In this document: positions 6,852 through 14,746 of the stretch, in pieces | How the letters are laid out: the number at the start of each line of letters is the position of its first letter | Position numbering within the stretch: the stretch's first letter is position 1 | Origin: Chloroflexota bacterium | Lineage (GTDB): Bacteria > Chloroflexota > Anaerolineae > J102 | Assembly: GCA_013152695.1 (NCBI GenBank) | Contig: JAADFV010000095.1 | Coordinates: forward strand, 1 to 14,937 | Direction of reading: 5' to 3' | DNA length: 14,937 nucleotides | Position numbers and translations under genes: made by a program | Notes under the pieces: generated by a model | Told to the model about the DNA's origin: nothing | The model's input: the letters and a program-made list of their open reading frames with translations, nothing else | Database searches by the model: none

Positions 6852-8029
6852 ATGGACATTCCCCAGACAGCTGATATCATCATCGTTGGAGGCGGCGTGA
6901 TCGGCGCCAGCCTGGCATTTCATCTTACGCAGCGGCGCGCCGGCAAAGTACTGCTACTCGAACGCAAATACCTGGCTGCCGGTGCCACCGGCAAAAGTAG
7001 TGGCCTGGTGCGGACGCACTACGATAATCCCCTCGAGGCAGAATTTGCCTTCAAGAGCCTGCCCACCTTTCATCATTTCGATGAAATCGTCGGTGGTGAC
7101 TGTGGCTTCACTTGCACCGGCTTTGTTCGCACGGTGCAGCCCCACAATTTACCGCAACTCAAGGCTAATGTGGCCATGTTACAGGCGATCGGCATCGATA
7201 CAGAGCTTATCAGCGGCGACGATTTACGCTCGATGGCCGGCTATATGCGGACGGACGACATCACCCTCGCTGCTTACGAACCCCAATCAGGATACGCTGA
7301 CCCCTATCTCACCACCATGGGCCTGGCACAAGCGGCCCGGCGTCAGGGCGCTAAGATTATCCAAGGCGTCGAGGTCACAGGCATCGAGGTAGTGAGTGGC
7401 CAGGTGCGTGGCGTCCAGACAGGCGAGGGTTCCATCTCGGCAGGAGTCGTTGTCAACGCCGCCGGACCCTGGGGTGCTCTGGTTGCCGCTAAGGCGTTCA
7501 CATCGATCTCGAGATCATTTACCACCAGGTGGCAACCGTCGAAACTCCCCCCGAAATTCCTAGCCCTCACTTAACGTTGATTGACCGTCAGAATCGCATC
7601 TACTTGCGGCCGGAAACGGGAGGACTTACCCTTTTTGGCGGTTCTGCCTCGGGTGAGAATCTGGTGCTGAGCACAAGTGAATTGGACAGCTACCACGACG
7701 GTATCCGTCCCGAATTACGCAATCATTTACTGGAACGGCTGTGCAACCGCATTGAGGTCATGGAAACGGCCCCTGTACGCAAGGGGCATGCCGGTATTTT
7801 GGCCCGTAGCCGTGATGGTCACGCCCTGCTGGGGCCCACGCCTGGCATCGAGGGTTTCTATCAGGCGGTGGGGTTCAGTGGTCACGGTTTCAAAGAAGCA
7901 CCGGCGATTGGCCAAGCTTTGGCAGAATTAATCGTCGACGGTGAAGCGAAAATTGTTGACATAACGCCGTTGCGCGTAACGCGTTTCGAGGATGGACAGC
8001 CTTACCAGGGGCCTCATCCCTACCAATAG
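6852..8029 (+). pseudogene. FAD-dependent DAO-family oxidoreductase (sarcosine oxidase beta-like), frameshifted
   Basis: One gene in two frames. The 5' part (6852 onward) has the FAD Rossmann motif IIIVGGGVIGASLAFHL (9-25), LLERKYLAAGATGKSSGLVRTHYDN and the VVNAAGPW segment; its frame ends at 7574 after about 25 out-of-frame residues. The 3' part continues in another frame from about 7499 (HIDLEIIYHQVATVE) through RPETGGLTLFGG to the DAO C-terminal block GFSGHGFKEAPAIGQALAELI and stops at 8029. A stop in the second frame at 7490-7492 limits the shift to 7493-7571; homology places it near 7493-7505. Loss of one base explains it, restoring about 392 residues, normal for sarcosine oxidase beta or glycine/D-amino-acid oxidases. 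Everything else is intact, so the lesion is recent or a sequencing error. No strong RBS precedes the ATG. Two copies of a repeat element flank it. Confidence 0.85.
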
Positions 8030-8141
8030 TCGATGGCTGATGATCCTTTACTTCCCAGGAGAAATGGGGGTAAAAAGGTGCTTTACAGGGTCATTTTTGT
8101 GCAATTGGGGCTCTTCCGGTGCACGTACGATGCTGCTAAAA

Positions 8142-8167
8142 GGTACTTGTCACGGGAAACAAGTGCC
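8142..8167 (+). other. Small hairpin after the oxidoreductase gene
   Basis: GGTACTTGT (8142-8150) pairs with ACAAGTGCC (8159-8167) with one G-U/mismatch position, around an 8-nt loop. It lies 113 nt after the stop at 8029. No T-run follows directly, so a terminator role is uncertain. The rest of 8030-8207 shows no gene I can support. Confidence 0.35.
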
Positions 8168-8207
8168 CTGCATGCTAAAAAAGAAACGCACCCCCCTCAC
8201 AGAGAGA

Positions 8208-8315
8208 CTGTATCCCTTAAGTCGGTGGTGCATGAAAATTTCGCTGATGGAAGTACGTCGCACCAACCGAGATGCGACGTACTTTGGTCCGCGCAGGCTA
8301 AATTGATACAGTGTC
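8208..8315. repeat. Palindromic repeat element, copy 2 (MITE/REP-like)
   Basis: Same element and orientation as 6589-6695. Shared blocks include CTGTATCC, AGTCGGTGGTGCA.GAAAATTTC, a central hairpin and GATACAGTGTC at the right end. The hairpin stem is 8251-8262 with 8273-8284 (12 bp). The pair that is G-C in copy 1 (6636/6661) is A-T here (8255/8280), a compensatory change that keeps the stem. The right terminal repeat is more degenerate than in copy 1. Confidence 0.8.
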
Positions 8316-8331
8316 CCCCACAGATTCAGCC

Positions 8332-8360
8332 TTGACAGTACCTCATATTTATGATAAAAA
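8332..8360 (+). promoter_or_regulatory. Candidate sigma-70-type promoter for the transporter operon
   Basis: TTGACA (8332-8337, full -35 consensus) is followed by a 17-nt AT-rich spacer and TAAAAA (8355-8360, partial -10 match). It begins 17 bp after repeat copy 2 and points at the binding-protein gene, which would give a 5' leader of about 380 nt. Start site and use are inferred only. Confidence 0.45.
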
Positions 8361-8436
8361 TAACACCGGCGTTAGTATGGCGTCATACAAATTAGAATGG
8401 CATCTGCCTGGGGAGTTCAGCATTCCCCTCCTGGAG

Positions 8437-8487
8437 GAAAGATCGACGAGGGAATAGTCAGTTTGCGTACGAAAGCGTCGATCTTTC
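8437..8487 (+). other. Long-arm inverted repeat in the transporter operon leader
   Basis: GAAAGATCGACG (8437-8448) and CGTCGATCTTTC (8476-8487) are a perfect 12-bp inverted repeat with a 27-nt spacer. The spacer contains a second near-palindrome centred on CGTACG (8466-8471). A smaller hairpin, GGGGA (8410-8414) with TCCCC (8424-8428), lies just upstream. It could be leader RNA structure or a DNA operator; it matches no riboswitch or T-box core I know. Confidence 0.5.
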
Positions 8488-8597
8488 GGAAATAAAATTA
8501 CTCCCAAACAATTGCAAACTTAGCCTTTGCGAAATGAGAAAAATTACATAATTGCTACATTGATCGCAACTGATCAGATGAACCTTGGCGGTGGCAT

Positions 8598-8630
8598 TGC
8601 GGGGGACGCACTGCCCCCCGCACAAATTTT
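8598..8630 (+). terminator. Terminator-like GC hairpin in the transporter operon leader
   Basis: TGCGGGGG (8598-8605) pairs perfectly with CCCCCGCA (8615-8622) around a 9-nt loop; CAAATTTT follows, so a short T-run begins 4 nt past the stem. It lies 119 nt before the binding-protein start. It may be a weak terminator or attenuator acting on transcription from the promoter at 8332. The remaining leader to 8748 has minor pairings only (for example ACCAGA 8674-8679 with TCTGGT 8684-8689). Confidence 0.45.
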
Positions 8631-8748
8631 CATCCTCAAAAAGCGCTTAAATGACTTCGCTTTCCGGGTAGACACCAGAACAATCTGGTTCCCATAGTCT
8701 ATCGGTTTTCTTTCCACCCTCTCACTCACGACTCCAAGGAGGAGACCC

Positions 8749-10419
8749 ATGAAACGTATCGTTCTGTTGATCAGCTTGCTGGCGCTGCTGCTTATCGTGA
8801 CAGCATGCGCTGCCCCTGCCGCCCCGCCGGCAGAGCAACCTGAAGCAGCAACCTCAGTTGTCGAAGAGGTCGCTACAACCGCACCCGCACCCGCAGAGCC
8901 AATGATCTTGCGCTATGCTGACAAAGCCGCCGATCTGGGCACGATGGATCCACACTTCGCCGCTGCCACCAACGATCGCAACCTTGTCGACATGATCTTC
9001 AATGCCCTTGTGCGCTATAAACCAGGCGACGGCACCCAGTTCGAACCGGATCTGGCCGAAGCCATTCCCGATCCCGAAATTGTTGACGGCAAACAGGTAT
9101 GGACATTCAAACTGCGCCAGGGCGTCATGTGCCATCCCTCTGAGCAAGTTCCTGCCTACGAGCTCACCGCCGATGATGTCGTATTCTCCCTTAACAAATC
9201 AGCCAATCCTGATACCTCGGCTTATGCCGGTGAATACAACGGCATGACCGTCGAAAAAGTAGATGATTATACCGTCAAGGTTACGATGGAACAACCCATC
9301 TCGCCTATTCTCTTCCTGCCCAAAGTGGCTGACTACGCCGGTGGCTTCATCATCTGCCAGAAACCTTACGAGGCGATGGGTGCAGAAAACTTCAAGACGC
9401 ATCCCGTTGGCACAGGCCCCTTCGTATTTGCAGACTACCGCCCTCAGGAAAAAGTCGTGCTTAAGGCCAACGACGCTTACTTCCGCGGCCGCCCTCTGCT
9501 CGATGGTGTCGAATATCGCTTCATGCCCGAGCTCAACAGCCGTGAACTGGGTCTCAAGTCCGGTGAACTGGATGTGATCAATGGTGCTGCTGAAGGGCAA
9601 TGGGTAAAACGCATGGATCAGGAAGATGGCATTACCGTCGATGTGTACGGTGTGGGTGAAGTTGCTACTCTGCACTTCAACCTTACTGTGCCGCCCCTGG
9701 ATGATGTACGTGTTCGCAAGGCCATTGCCTACGCCCTCGATCGCGACGAATTCCTCGCTCTCTTTGGCGCCCCTGTCGCTGCCAATGTCTACTCGGCCGT
9801 ACCTGCCCAGTTCCTCCCTGGTGGTCTCACCAAAGAAGAAGTGGACGCCCTCGGTCTTGAGTATCCTCTGGATCTCGACAAAGCCAAAGCCCTCCTCGCT
9901 GAAGCAGGTTATCCCGATGGATTCTCGCTAGAAGTCGTCTCCTCGGAGCGCGAATCTTATCTCAAGAACTATCAGAGCATGCAGGCCCAGCTGGCTAAAG
10001 TTGGCATCGACATCAAGATCAACGTTGTCGATCACTCCAGCATGCACAAGTTGATCCGCCAAGATGTCAATCCTCTTGTCATCTACGTCGCCTGGCGGCC
10101 CAATGCTGATGTCTATCTCACCCGCTTCTACCATTCCGATTCCATCGTCGTCACCGGTGCCAAACCTGACACCAACTTCTCCCACTACACCGGCATTGAC
10201 GATCTGATCGAACAGGCTCGCACTGAACTCGATCCTGACAAGCAGATCCAACTCTGGAAAGAGGCTCAGATCAAACTCCTGGAAGAGATGATCTCCTATC
10301 CTCTGCAATACCAGAATCAGGTCACTGCTCGCCAAGACTACGTTGACTACGGTCACGAGCTGAAATCAGTGTTGGCCCTCTATCCCCAGATCACTGAGAA
10401 GACACGTCTCCTCAAATAA
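8749..10419 (+). CDS. ABC transporter substrate-binding lipoprotein (SBP_bac_5, peptide/opine/nickel type)
   Basis: A 556-residue cluster-C binding protein that captures the substrate outside the membrane and delivers it to the permeases encoded next. Residues 1-20 form a lipoprotein signal peptide (MKR, hydrophobic core, lipobox VTAC with Cys20 lipidated), then an Ala/Pro/Glu-rich tether to about residue 48. The SBP_bac_5 fold follows: NLVDMIFNALVRYKPG, DLAEAIPDPE, TFKLRQGVMCHPS, LTADDVVFSLN, HPVGTGPFVFADYRPQEKVVLKAN, DDVRVRKAIAYALDRDEF and KAKALLAEAGYPDGF, all typical of DppA/OppA relatives. Length fits the family. The start has a strong RBS, AAGGAGG at 8736-8742 with a 6-nt spacer. A terminator follows, so it is probably made in excess over the permeases. 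The substrate cannot be told from sequence. Confidence 0.93.
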   Translation: MKRIVLLISLLALLLIVTACAAPAAPPAEQPEAATSVVEEVATTAPAPAEPMILRYADKAADLGTMDPHFAAATNDRNLVDMIFNALVRYKPGDGTQFEPDLAEAIPDPEIVDGKQVWTFKLRQGVMCHPSEQVPAYELTADDVVFSLNKSANPDTSAYAGEYNGMTVEKVDDYTVKVTMEQPISPILFLPKVADYAGGFIICQKPYEAMGAENFKTHPVGTGPFVFADYRPQEKVVLKANDAYFRGRPLLDGVEYRFMPELNSRELGLKSGELDVINGAAEGQWVKRMDQEDGITVDVYGVGEVATLHFNLTVPPLDDVRVRKAIAYALDRDEFLALFGAPVAANVYSAVPAQFLPGGLTKEEVDALGLEYPLDLDKAKALLAEAGYPDGFSLEVVSSERESYLKNYQSMQAQLAKVGIDIKINVVDHSSMHKLIRQDVNPLVIYVAWRPNADVYLTRFYHSDSIVVTGAKPDTNFSHYTGIDDLIEQARTELDPDKQIQLWKEAQIKLLEEMISYPLQYQNQVTARQDYVDYGHELKSVLALYPQITEKTRLLK

Positions 10420-10438
10420 TCCCCCTATCTGGACACAG

Positions 10439-10473
10439 TCAGGGGCTCGTCGTCAGAGCCCCTGATTATTTTT
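10439..10473 (+). terminator. Intrinsic terminator between binding protein and permease genes
   Basis: TCAGGGGCTC (10439-10448) and GAGCCCCTGA (10456-10465) form a perfect 10-bp stem with a 7-nt loop, followed by TTATTTTT (10466-10473). It lies in the 140-bp gap after the binding-protein stop. Partial read-through would give more binding protein than permease, a common arrangement in ABC importer operons. Confidence 0.9.
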
Positions 10474-10559
10474 CAGCAAGGAAACAGTTCTGGCGACGAC
10501 CTTTCATCTGTTTTATCCTTCTTTCTGCGAGCTAATGCTGACTTCATCGAGGAGTTTCT

Positions 10560-11498
10560 ATGTTAAAATATCTCGCAACTCGCCTTGCTTTAACTATTCC
10601 CACTTTTTTAGCTGTATTGACCCTGGTTTTTTTCGTCGTACGCGTCATTCCTGGTGATCCTGCCACCGCTGCCCTGGGAGACTACGCTTCTCAGGAAGCC
10701 GTGGAAGCACTCCGGGAACGCATGGGCCTCAACGATCCGCTTTATGTGCAATATTTTCGTTTTTTGAATGATCTCGCCCACGGAGATCTGGGCAAGTCGA
10801 TGATCACGGGCAAAGACATCTCCGATCTTGTCAAACAAGTTCTCCCCTACACCCTCGAACTTACCCTTTCTGCCATCCTTTTTGGAACTCTGTTGGGTGT
10901 CCCTATTGGCATTTACACGGCGCGCAATAGTAACACCCTGGCCGACTACATAGGGCGTATCGCCTCTCTGGCAGGATTGTCGGTACCCGCCTTCTATTTG
11001 GGTATTTTGATCATGCTTCTTTTTGCGATCAAACTTGACCTCTTTCCCGCTGTAGGAGGTGGCGATCTGACCGACTTTAAGGACAACATCATGCATCTAG
11101 TCCTTCCCTCATTGAGCTTGGGGCTGATCATGACTGCTTCTGTAACACGGCTCACGCGCTCAGCCATGCTGAACGTCCTCAATGAAGACTATGTGCGCAC
11201 CGCGCGTGCCAAGGGCTTATCCGAACGTGTCGTGGTCTTCCGGCATGCCTTACGCGCCGCTCTCGTACCCATCGTCTCCATCATCGGTATTTGGGCCGCT
11301 AATTTGATTGCAGACTCAGTGCTCACCGAAACCGTTTTTGCCCGTCCCGGCCTCGGTAAGATGCTGGTCGGGGCGATCATGCAGCGAGACTACACTGCCT
11401 TGCAATCGATCATGGTCATCTACACCGGCTTCGTTGTTGTCATCAACCTCATCGTCGACATCATTTACAGCATGGTTGATCCCCGCATTACCCATTGA
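10560..11498 (+). CDS. ABC transporter permease, DppB/OppB type
   Basis: A 312-residue inner-membrane subunit. An N-terminal membrane segment (about 9-28) precedes the extracytoplasmic domain with the RVIPGDPA motif and the LRERMGLNDPLYVQYFRFL segment typical of DppB/OppB. Further helices lie at about 97-120, 134-160, 177-195, 236-255 and 284-305. The cytoplasmic EAA coupling loop, YVRTARAKGLSERVVVFRHALRAALVP (211-237), contacts the ATPase. The start has GAGGAG 5 nt upstream (10549-10554). It ends 9 nt before the next permease, indicating co-transcription. No ATP-binding subunit lies in the window; it may be downstream or shared. Confidence 0.95.
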   Translation: MLKYLATRLALTIPTFLAVLTLVFFVVRVIPGDPATAALGDYASQEAVEALRERMGLNDPLYVQYFRFLNDLAHGDLGKSMITGKDISDLVKQVLPYTLELTLSAILFGTLLGVPIGIYTARNSNTLADYIGRIASLAGLSVPAFYLGILIMLLFAIKLDLFPAVGGGDLTDFKDNIMHLVLPSLSLGLIMTASVTRLTRSAMLNVLNEDYVRTARAKGLSERVVVFRHALRAALVPIVSIIGIWAANLIADSVLTETVFARPGLGKMLVGAIMQRDYTALQSIMVIYTGFVVVINLIVDIIYSMVDPRITH

Positions 11499-11507
11499 GG
11501 TGGCCCT

Positions 11508-12434
11508 ATGAGTTCTAAATCCCTAGAAAGCGTTGCCCCAACCATTCGCTTGCGTACGCAACGCCAGCGCATGTGGAGCACCTTCCTCCGTAATCGTACC
11601 GCCATTCTTGGTCTTATTCTCACCATTATTGTCATACTCATAGCTACTTTTGCCGATAACTGGTTTATTGCCATACCGAAAGGCGAAAAGCCAACCCCCC
11701 TCCTCGCCCCCTACGATCCTCTCCTGCAGGATACCCGCAATCGTCTTGCGCCTCCTGATGAGGCACACCTCATGGGGCTGGATTCCTATGGCCGTGACAT
11801 CTGGTCCCGGATTATCTACGGTGCCCGTATTTCCTTGCTCGTGGGTGTCTGCTCTGTGGCCCTCGGTGGCACTTTAGGTGTCGTCATGGGCTTGCTCGCC
11901 GGCTATCTCGGCGGTCAAGTCGAAAATATCTTGATGCGTATCGTCGATATTCTCATGGCCTTCCCCAGTTTGATCATGGGCCTGATGGTGTTGGCTGTGT
12001 TGGGGAGCGGTCTCTTTAACATGATCCTTGCCATCGGCATTGTTCTATCGCCCACCTTTGCCCGCGTTGCTCACAGCGCTACTCTCAGCGTCAAGGAAAA
12101 CGAGTTTGTGGAAGCAGCGCGCTCGATTGGCGCCAGCCGCATGCGCATCATCCGTGTGCACCTGCTGCCCAACATTCTCGGGGAAATGGTGGTGCTGGCC
12201 AGCATCTGGACGGCAACGGCAATTCGTGTCGAAGCCAACCTCAGCTTTATCGGTTTAGGCGTCTCGCCCCCTGCCCCGGCCTGGGGTTCTATGATTCGTG
12301 ATGGTACATCCCATCTCTTCGACGCCCCCTGGGAATCTCTCTACCCCGGCCTTGCTATCCTCGTCACCGTGCTTGCCTTCAATCTTCTGGGTGATGGCTT
12401 GCGCGATATCCTCGATCCCAAACTACAACGTTAA
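11508..12434 (+). CDS. ABC transporter permease, DppC/OppC type
   Basis: A 308-residue partner permease. It has an OppC_N-like N-terminus (FLRNRTAILGLILTI, first helix about 31-49), then the HLMGLDSYGRDIWSRIIYGARISL block (87-110) diagnostic of DppC/OppC, helices to about 295, and the EAA loop FVEAARSIGASRMRIIRVHLLPNIL (200-224). The C-terminus LLGDGLRDILDPK is characteristic. RBS GAGGTGG (11497-11503) overlaps the stop of the preceding gene. With that gene it forms the transmembrane channel of a peptide/opine-class importer. Confidence 0.95.
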   Translation: MSSKSLESVAPTIRLRTQRQRMWSTFLRNRTAILGLILTIIVILIATFADNWFIAIPKGEKPTPLLAPYDPLLQDTRNRLAPPDEAHLMGLDSYGRDIWSRIIYGARISLLVGVCSVALGGTLGVVMGLLAGYLGGQVENILMRIVDILMAFPSLIMGLMVLAVLGSGLFNMILAIGIVLSPTFARVAHSATLSVKENEFVEAARSIGASRMRIIRVHLLPNILGEMVVLASIWTATAIRVEANLSFIGLGVSPPAPAWGSMIRDGTSHLFDAPWESLYPGLAILVTVLAFNLLGDGLRDILDPKLQR

Positions 12435-12447
12435 CGAGAATTCAATC

Positions 12448-13473
12448 ATGTCCCGAACCGTTTCCTTTCTGTATTTGAGCCAGGAACAGGTCATCGAATG
12501 CGGAGGACTCGACATGTCTGCCACCATGGCCGCAGTCGAGAAAGCCTTCAGTCTGCTCGATCAAGGTGAATGTATCGAGCCCCAGGCTCCTATCATTCAC
12601 TGGAATGGCATTCACAAACGCCGCATTAGCATGCATCCCGCCTACATCGGTGGCGACGTACAGGTTGCTGGTATCAAGTGGATTCCCAGTAACCCTGAAA
12701 ATCCGATTAAGCGAAATATGCCCCGCTCCAACGCCATCACCATTATCAATGATCCCGAGACCGGTTTTCCCCTGGCCGTAATGGATGGGACGGCCATCAG
12801 CGCCATGCGCACGGGGGCAGTGGTGGGGGTTGGGGCCAAGTATCTGGCCCGGCCCGATGCCAAAGTCATCGGCATGATTGGTGCTGGTGTCATCAACCGT
12901 ACCCAACTCATGGCTTTGCACGAAGCCCTCAAACAGATCGAATTGGTCAAACTGTACGACATTGCTGCTGCCAAGGCACAGGCCTTCGCCCAAGAGATGA
13001 GTGAGCAACTCGGATTGAGAATCGAAGTCGTAGACAGTGCCCAGACCGCCGTCGAAGGGGCTGATGTCGTAGCACCGGCGACCAACGTGGGACCTGAAGA
13101 CCGCTACATCCAGGCCGAATGGATCAAAAAAGGTGCCTTTCTTGCCAATCTTTCCGTCAACGATTATACGATGGAGGCTGTTTTGCATTGTGATCGCGTT
13201 GTCGTAGATAATCTCAAACAGCTTCAGGTCCCCACCGCCCTTCTCACCGATATGGTCGAAGCAAAACGTCTTAGCGCAGAGAACATCATCGAACTGGGGG
13301 CCATTGTCAATGGCAAGGTTCCCGGTCGTAAGAACTCCGAAGAAAGTATCTTTTTCAGCCCTCTGGGCATGGGGATCGAAGACCTCATCAACGCCCACCG
13401 CGTCTATCAGGAAGCGAAAAGACGCGGCATCGGCACCGAACTCGAACTCTGGCATGACCCCATCTGGACTTAG
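12448..13473 (+). CDS. Ornithine cyclodeaminase / mu-crystallin family dehydrogenase
   Basis: A 341-residue NAD(P)-binding enzyme. The start at 12448 (MSRTVSFLYLSQEQ) is chosen because the family fold begins here; an in-frame ATG at 12298 would add 50 unrelated residues inside the permease gene. The Rossmann motif GMIGAGVINRTQ lies at 142-153 with acidic Asp171 after beta-2, and the family motifs AGIKWIPSN (74-82) and AISAMRTGAVVGVGAKYLA (116-134) are present. The Asp-Pro-Gly-Lys loop of true ornithine cyclodeaminases is replaced by SVNDYTMEAV (236-245), so lysine/ornithine cyclisation is doubtful; reduction of an imino or ketimine acid (such as pyrroline-2-carboxylate), or an amino-acid dehydrogenase role, is more likely. 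Its N-terminus resembles a subgroup I recall as 'tyramine oxidase subunit B' in automated annotation. It starts 13 nt after the permease with a weak RBS. Confidence 0.88.
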   Translation: MSRTVSFLYLSQEQVIECGGLDMSATMAAVEKAFSLLDQGECIEPQAPIIHWNGIHKRRISMHPAYIGGDVQVAGIKWIPSNPENPIKRNMPRSNAITIINDPETGFPLAVMDGTAISAMRTGAVVGVGAKYLARPDAKVIGMIGAGVINRTQLMALHEALKQIELVKLYDIAAAKAQAFAQEMSEQLGLRIEVVDSAQTAVEGADVVAPATNVGPEDRYIQAEWIKKGAFLANLSVNDYTMEAVLHCDRVVVDNLKQLQVPTALLTDMVEAKRLSAENIIELGAIVNGKVPGRKNSEESIFFSPLGMGIEDLINAHRVYQEAKRRGIGTELELWHDPIWT

Positions 13474-13481
13474 ATAGCCTT

Positions 13482-14732
13482 ATGCAGAAAAAAACTGATA
13501 TTCTCATTATTGGTGGCGGCGTCATTGGTGTCTGCGCTGCCTATTTCCTCAGTCAAGAAAATCGCTCTGTCACCCTTCTCGAACGCCAGGAAATCAGCAG
13601 TGGCGCCTCTCACGGCAACGCTGGTCTCATTGCCTACGATCACGGTATTCCCACCGCTGCCCCGGGTGTTCTCAGCCAGGGCTTACGCTGGCTCCTCAAT
13701 GCAGATGGCCCCTTTTATATCAAACCCCGCCTGGATCCCAACCTGATCCGTTGGTTATGGCAATTTCGCGGCGCCTGCCAGGAAAAACCCATGCGCCGCA
13801 CCATTCCCATCCAATTGGCTCTGGGGCAACAGAGTTTCGCTCTTTTCGAGCAGCTTCACGCCACTCTGCCCTTGCAGACGGGCTATGAGCACAAGGGGCG
13901 CCTCTACCTCTATCAGACCGATGCCGGCCTGAAGCATGGCATCGAAGAGTTACAGCTCTTGCAGGGTTATGGCATCGAAGGACGTATCCTTAGCCGCGAA
14001 GAAGTCTTGGAGATGGAACCGGCGGCCGCGCCCGAAACTGTTGGTGGCGTATTTTTCCCTGGATATGCTCACATTTTACCAGGCCGTTTTGTGCAGCAAA
14101 TGGCGGATATCGTCGCCAAACAAGGTGTCGATATTCATACCCATACCGAAGTCGTTGGTTTCAAGAGGTCGGGAAAGAGCATTCAAAGCGTGCTTACCAC
14201 ACATGGCGAATGGCAGGCAGATGAAGTTATCCTCGCCGCGGGCGTGTGGTCGGTACCTATTGCCCGCATGCTTGGGATCAATCTCCTCATCCAGGCCGCC
14301 AAGGGCTACAGCATCACGGCCAAACGCCCCGATCCTGGCCCCGACATCCCCCTTTCTCTGGGGGAGGCGAAAGTAGCGGTGACGCCCATGGCCGAGTTCT
14401 TGCGCTTTAGCAGTACCTTGGAATTATCGAACTTTGATGAGCACATCAACCAGCGCCGTGTCGAGGCCACGCGCCAGGCCCTGTACAAATATCTGCCTGG
14501 AATCGGTAAGCCGGAAGAGCTAGAACTATGGCGGGGATTCCGGCCCATGACACCGGATAGTCTGCCGATGATTGGCCGGCCCAAGGCCGTTCCCAATCTC
14601 ATCATTGCTAGCGGCCATGGCATGCTTGGCCTCACGCAAGGACCGATTACCGGCAAACTGCTGGCGCAGATCGTCACCGGTGTGCCTCCTGACATCGACA
14701 TCACCTTCTTCAGCCCCGACCGCTTTTCTTGA
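13482..14732 (+). CDS. FAD-dependent oxidoreductase, DadA-like (D-amino acid dehydrogenase family)
   Basis: A 416-residue DAO-superfamily flavoprotein. FAD-binding ILIIGGGVIGVCAAYFL is at residues 7-23, ribose-binding Glu34 is in LLERQEI, and GASHGNAGLI (41-50) is the DadA-type signature. The C-terminal block WRGFRPMTPDSLPMIGRPKAVPNLII and ASGHGMLGLTQGPITGKLLA (350-395) closes the FAD site. Relatives oxidise D-amino acids, D-hydroxyproline or related secondary amines to imino acids and pass electrons to quinones or another acceptor. It lies 8 nt after the cyclodeaminase-family gene and 14 nt before the enolase-superfamily gene, so it acts in the same pathway. The substrate is not decided by sequence. 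Confidence 0.92.
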   Translation: MQKKTDILIIGGGVIGVCAAYFLSQENRSVTLLERQEISSGASHGNAGLIAYDHGIPTAAPGVLSQGLRWLLNADGPFYIKPRLDPNLIRWLWQFRGACQEKPMRRTIPIQLALGQQSFALFEQLHATLPLQTGYEHKGRLYLYQTDAGLKHGIEELQLLQGYGIEGRILSREEVLEMEPAAAPETVGGVFFPGYAHILPGRFVQQMADIVAKQGVDIHTHTEVVGFKRSGKSIQSVLTTHGEWQADEVILAAGVWSVPIARMLGINLLIQAAKGYSITAKRPDPGPDIPLSLGEAKVAVTPMAEFLRFSSTLELSNFDEHINQRRVEATRQALYKYLPGIGKPEELELWRGFRPMTPDSLPMIGRPKAVPNLIIASGHGMLGLTQGPITGKLLAQIVTGVPPDIDITFFSPDRFS

Positions 14733-14746
14733 TTTGCCTCGCCCCC

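Noticed and set aside
6589..8315. The repeat pair plus enclosed gene as a composite transposon
   Set aside because: The elements carry no transposase and no target-site duplication is visible, and the enclosed gene is metabolic; only a MITE/REP-like pair is supported.
12298..12447. Upstream in-frame start giving the OCD-family protein 50 extra residues
   Set aside because: It lies inside the permease coding region in another frame, and the family fold begins at 12448.
12442..13455. A 337-codon open frame on the minus strand, antisense to the OCD-family gene
   Set aside because: No family motifs and no RBS; it is the shadow of a well-supported plus-strand gene.
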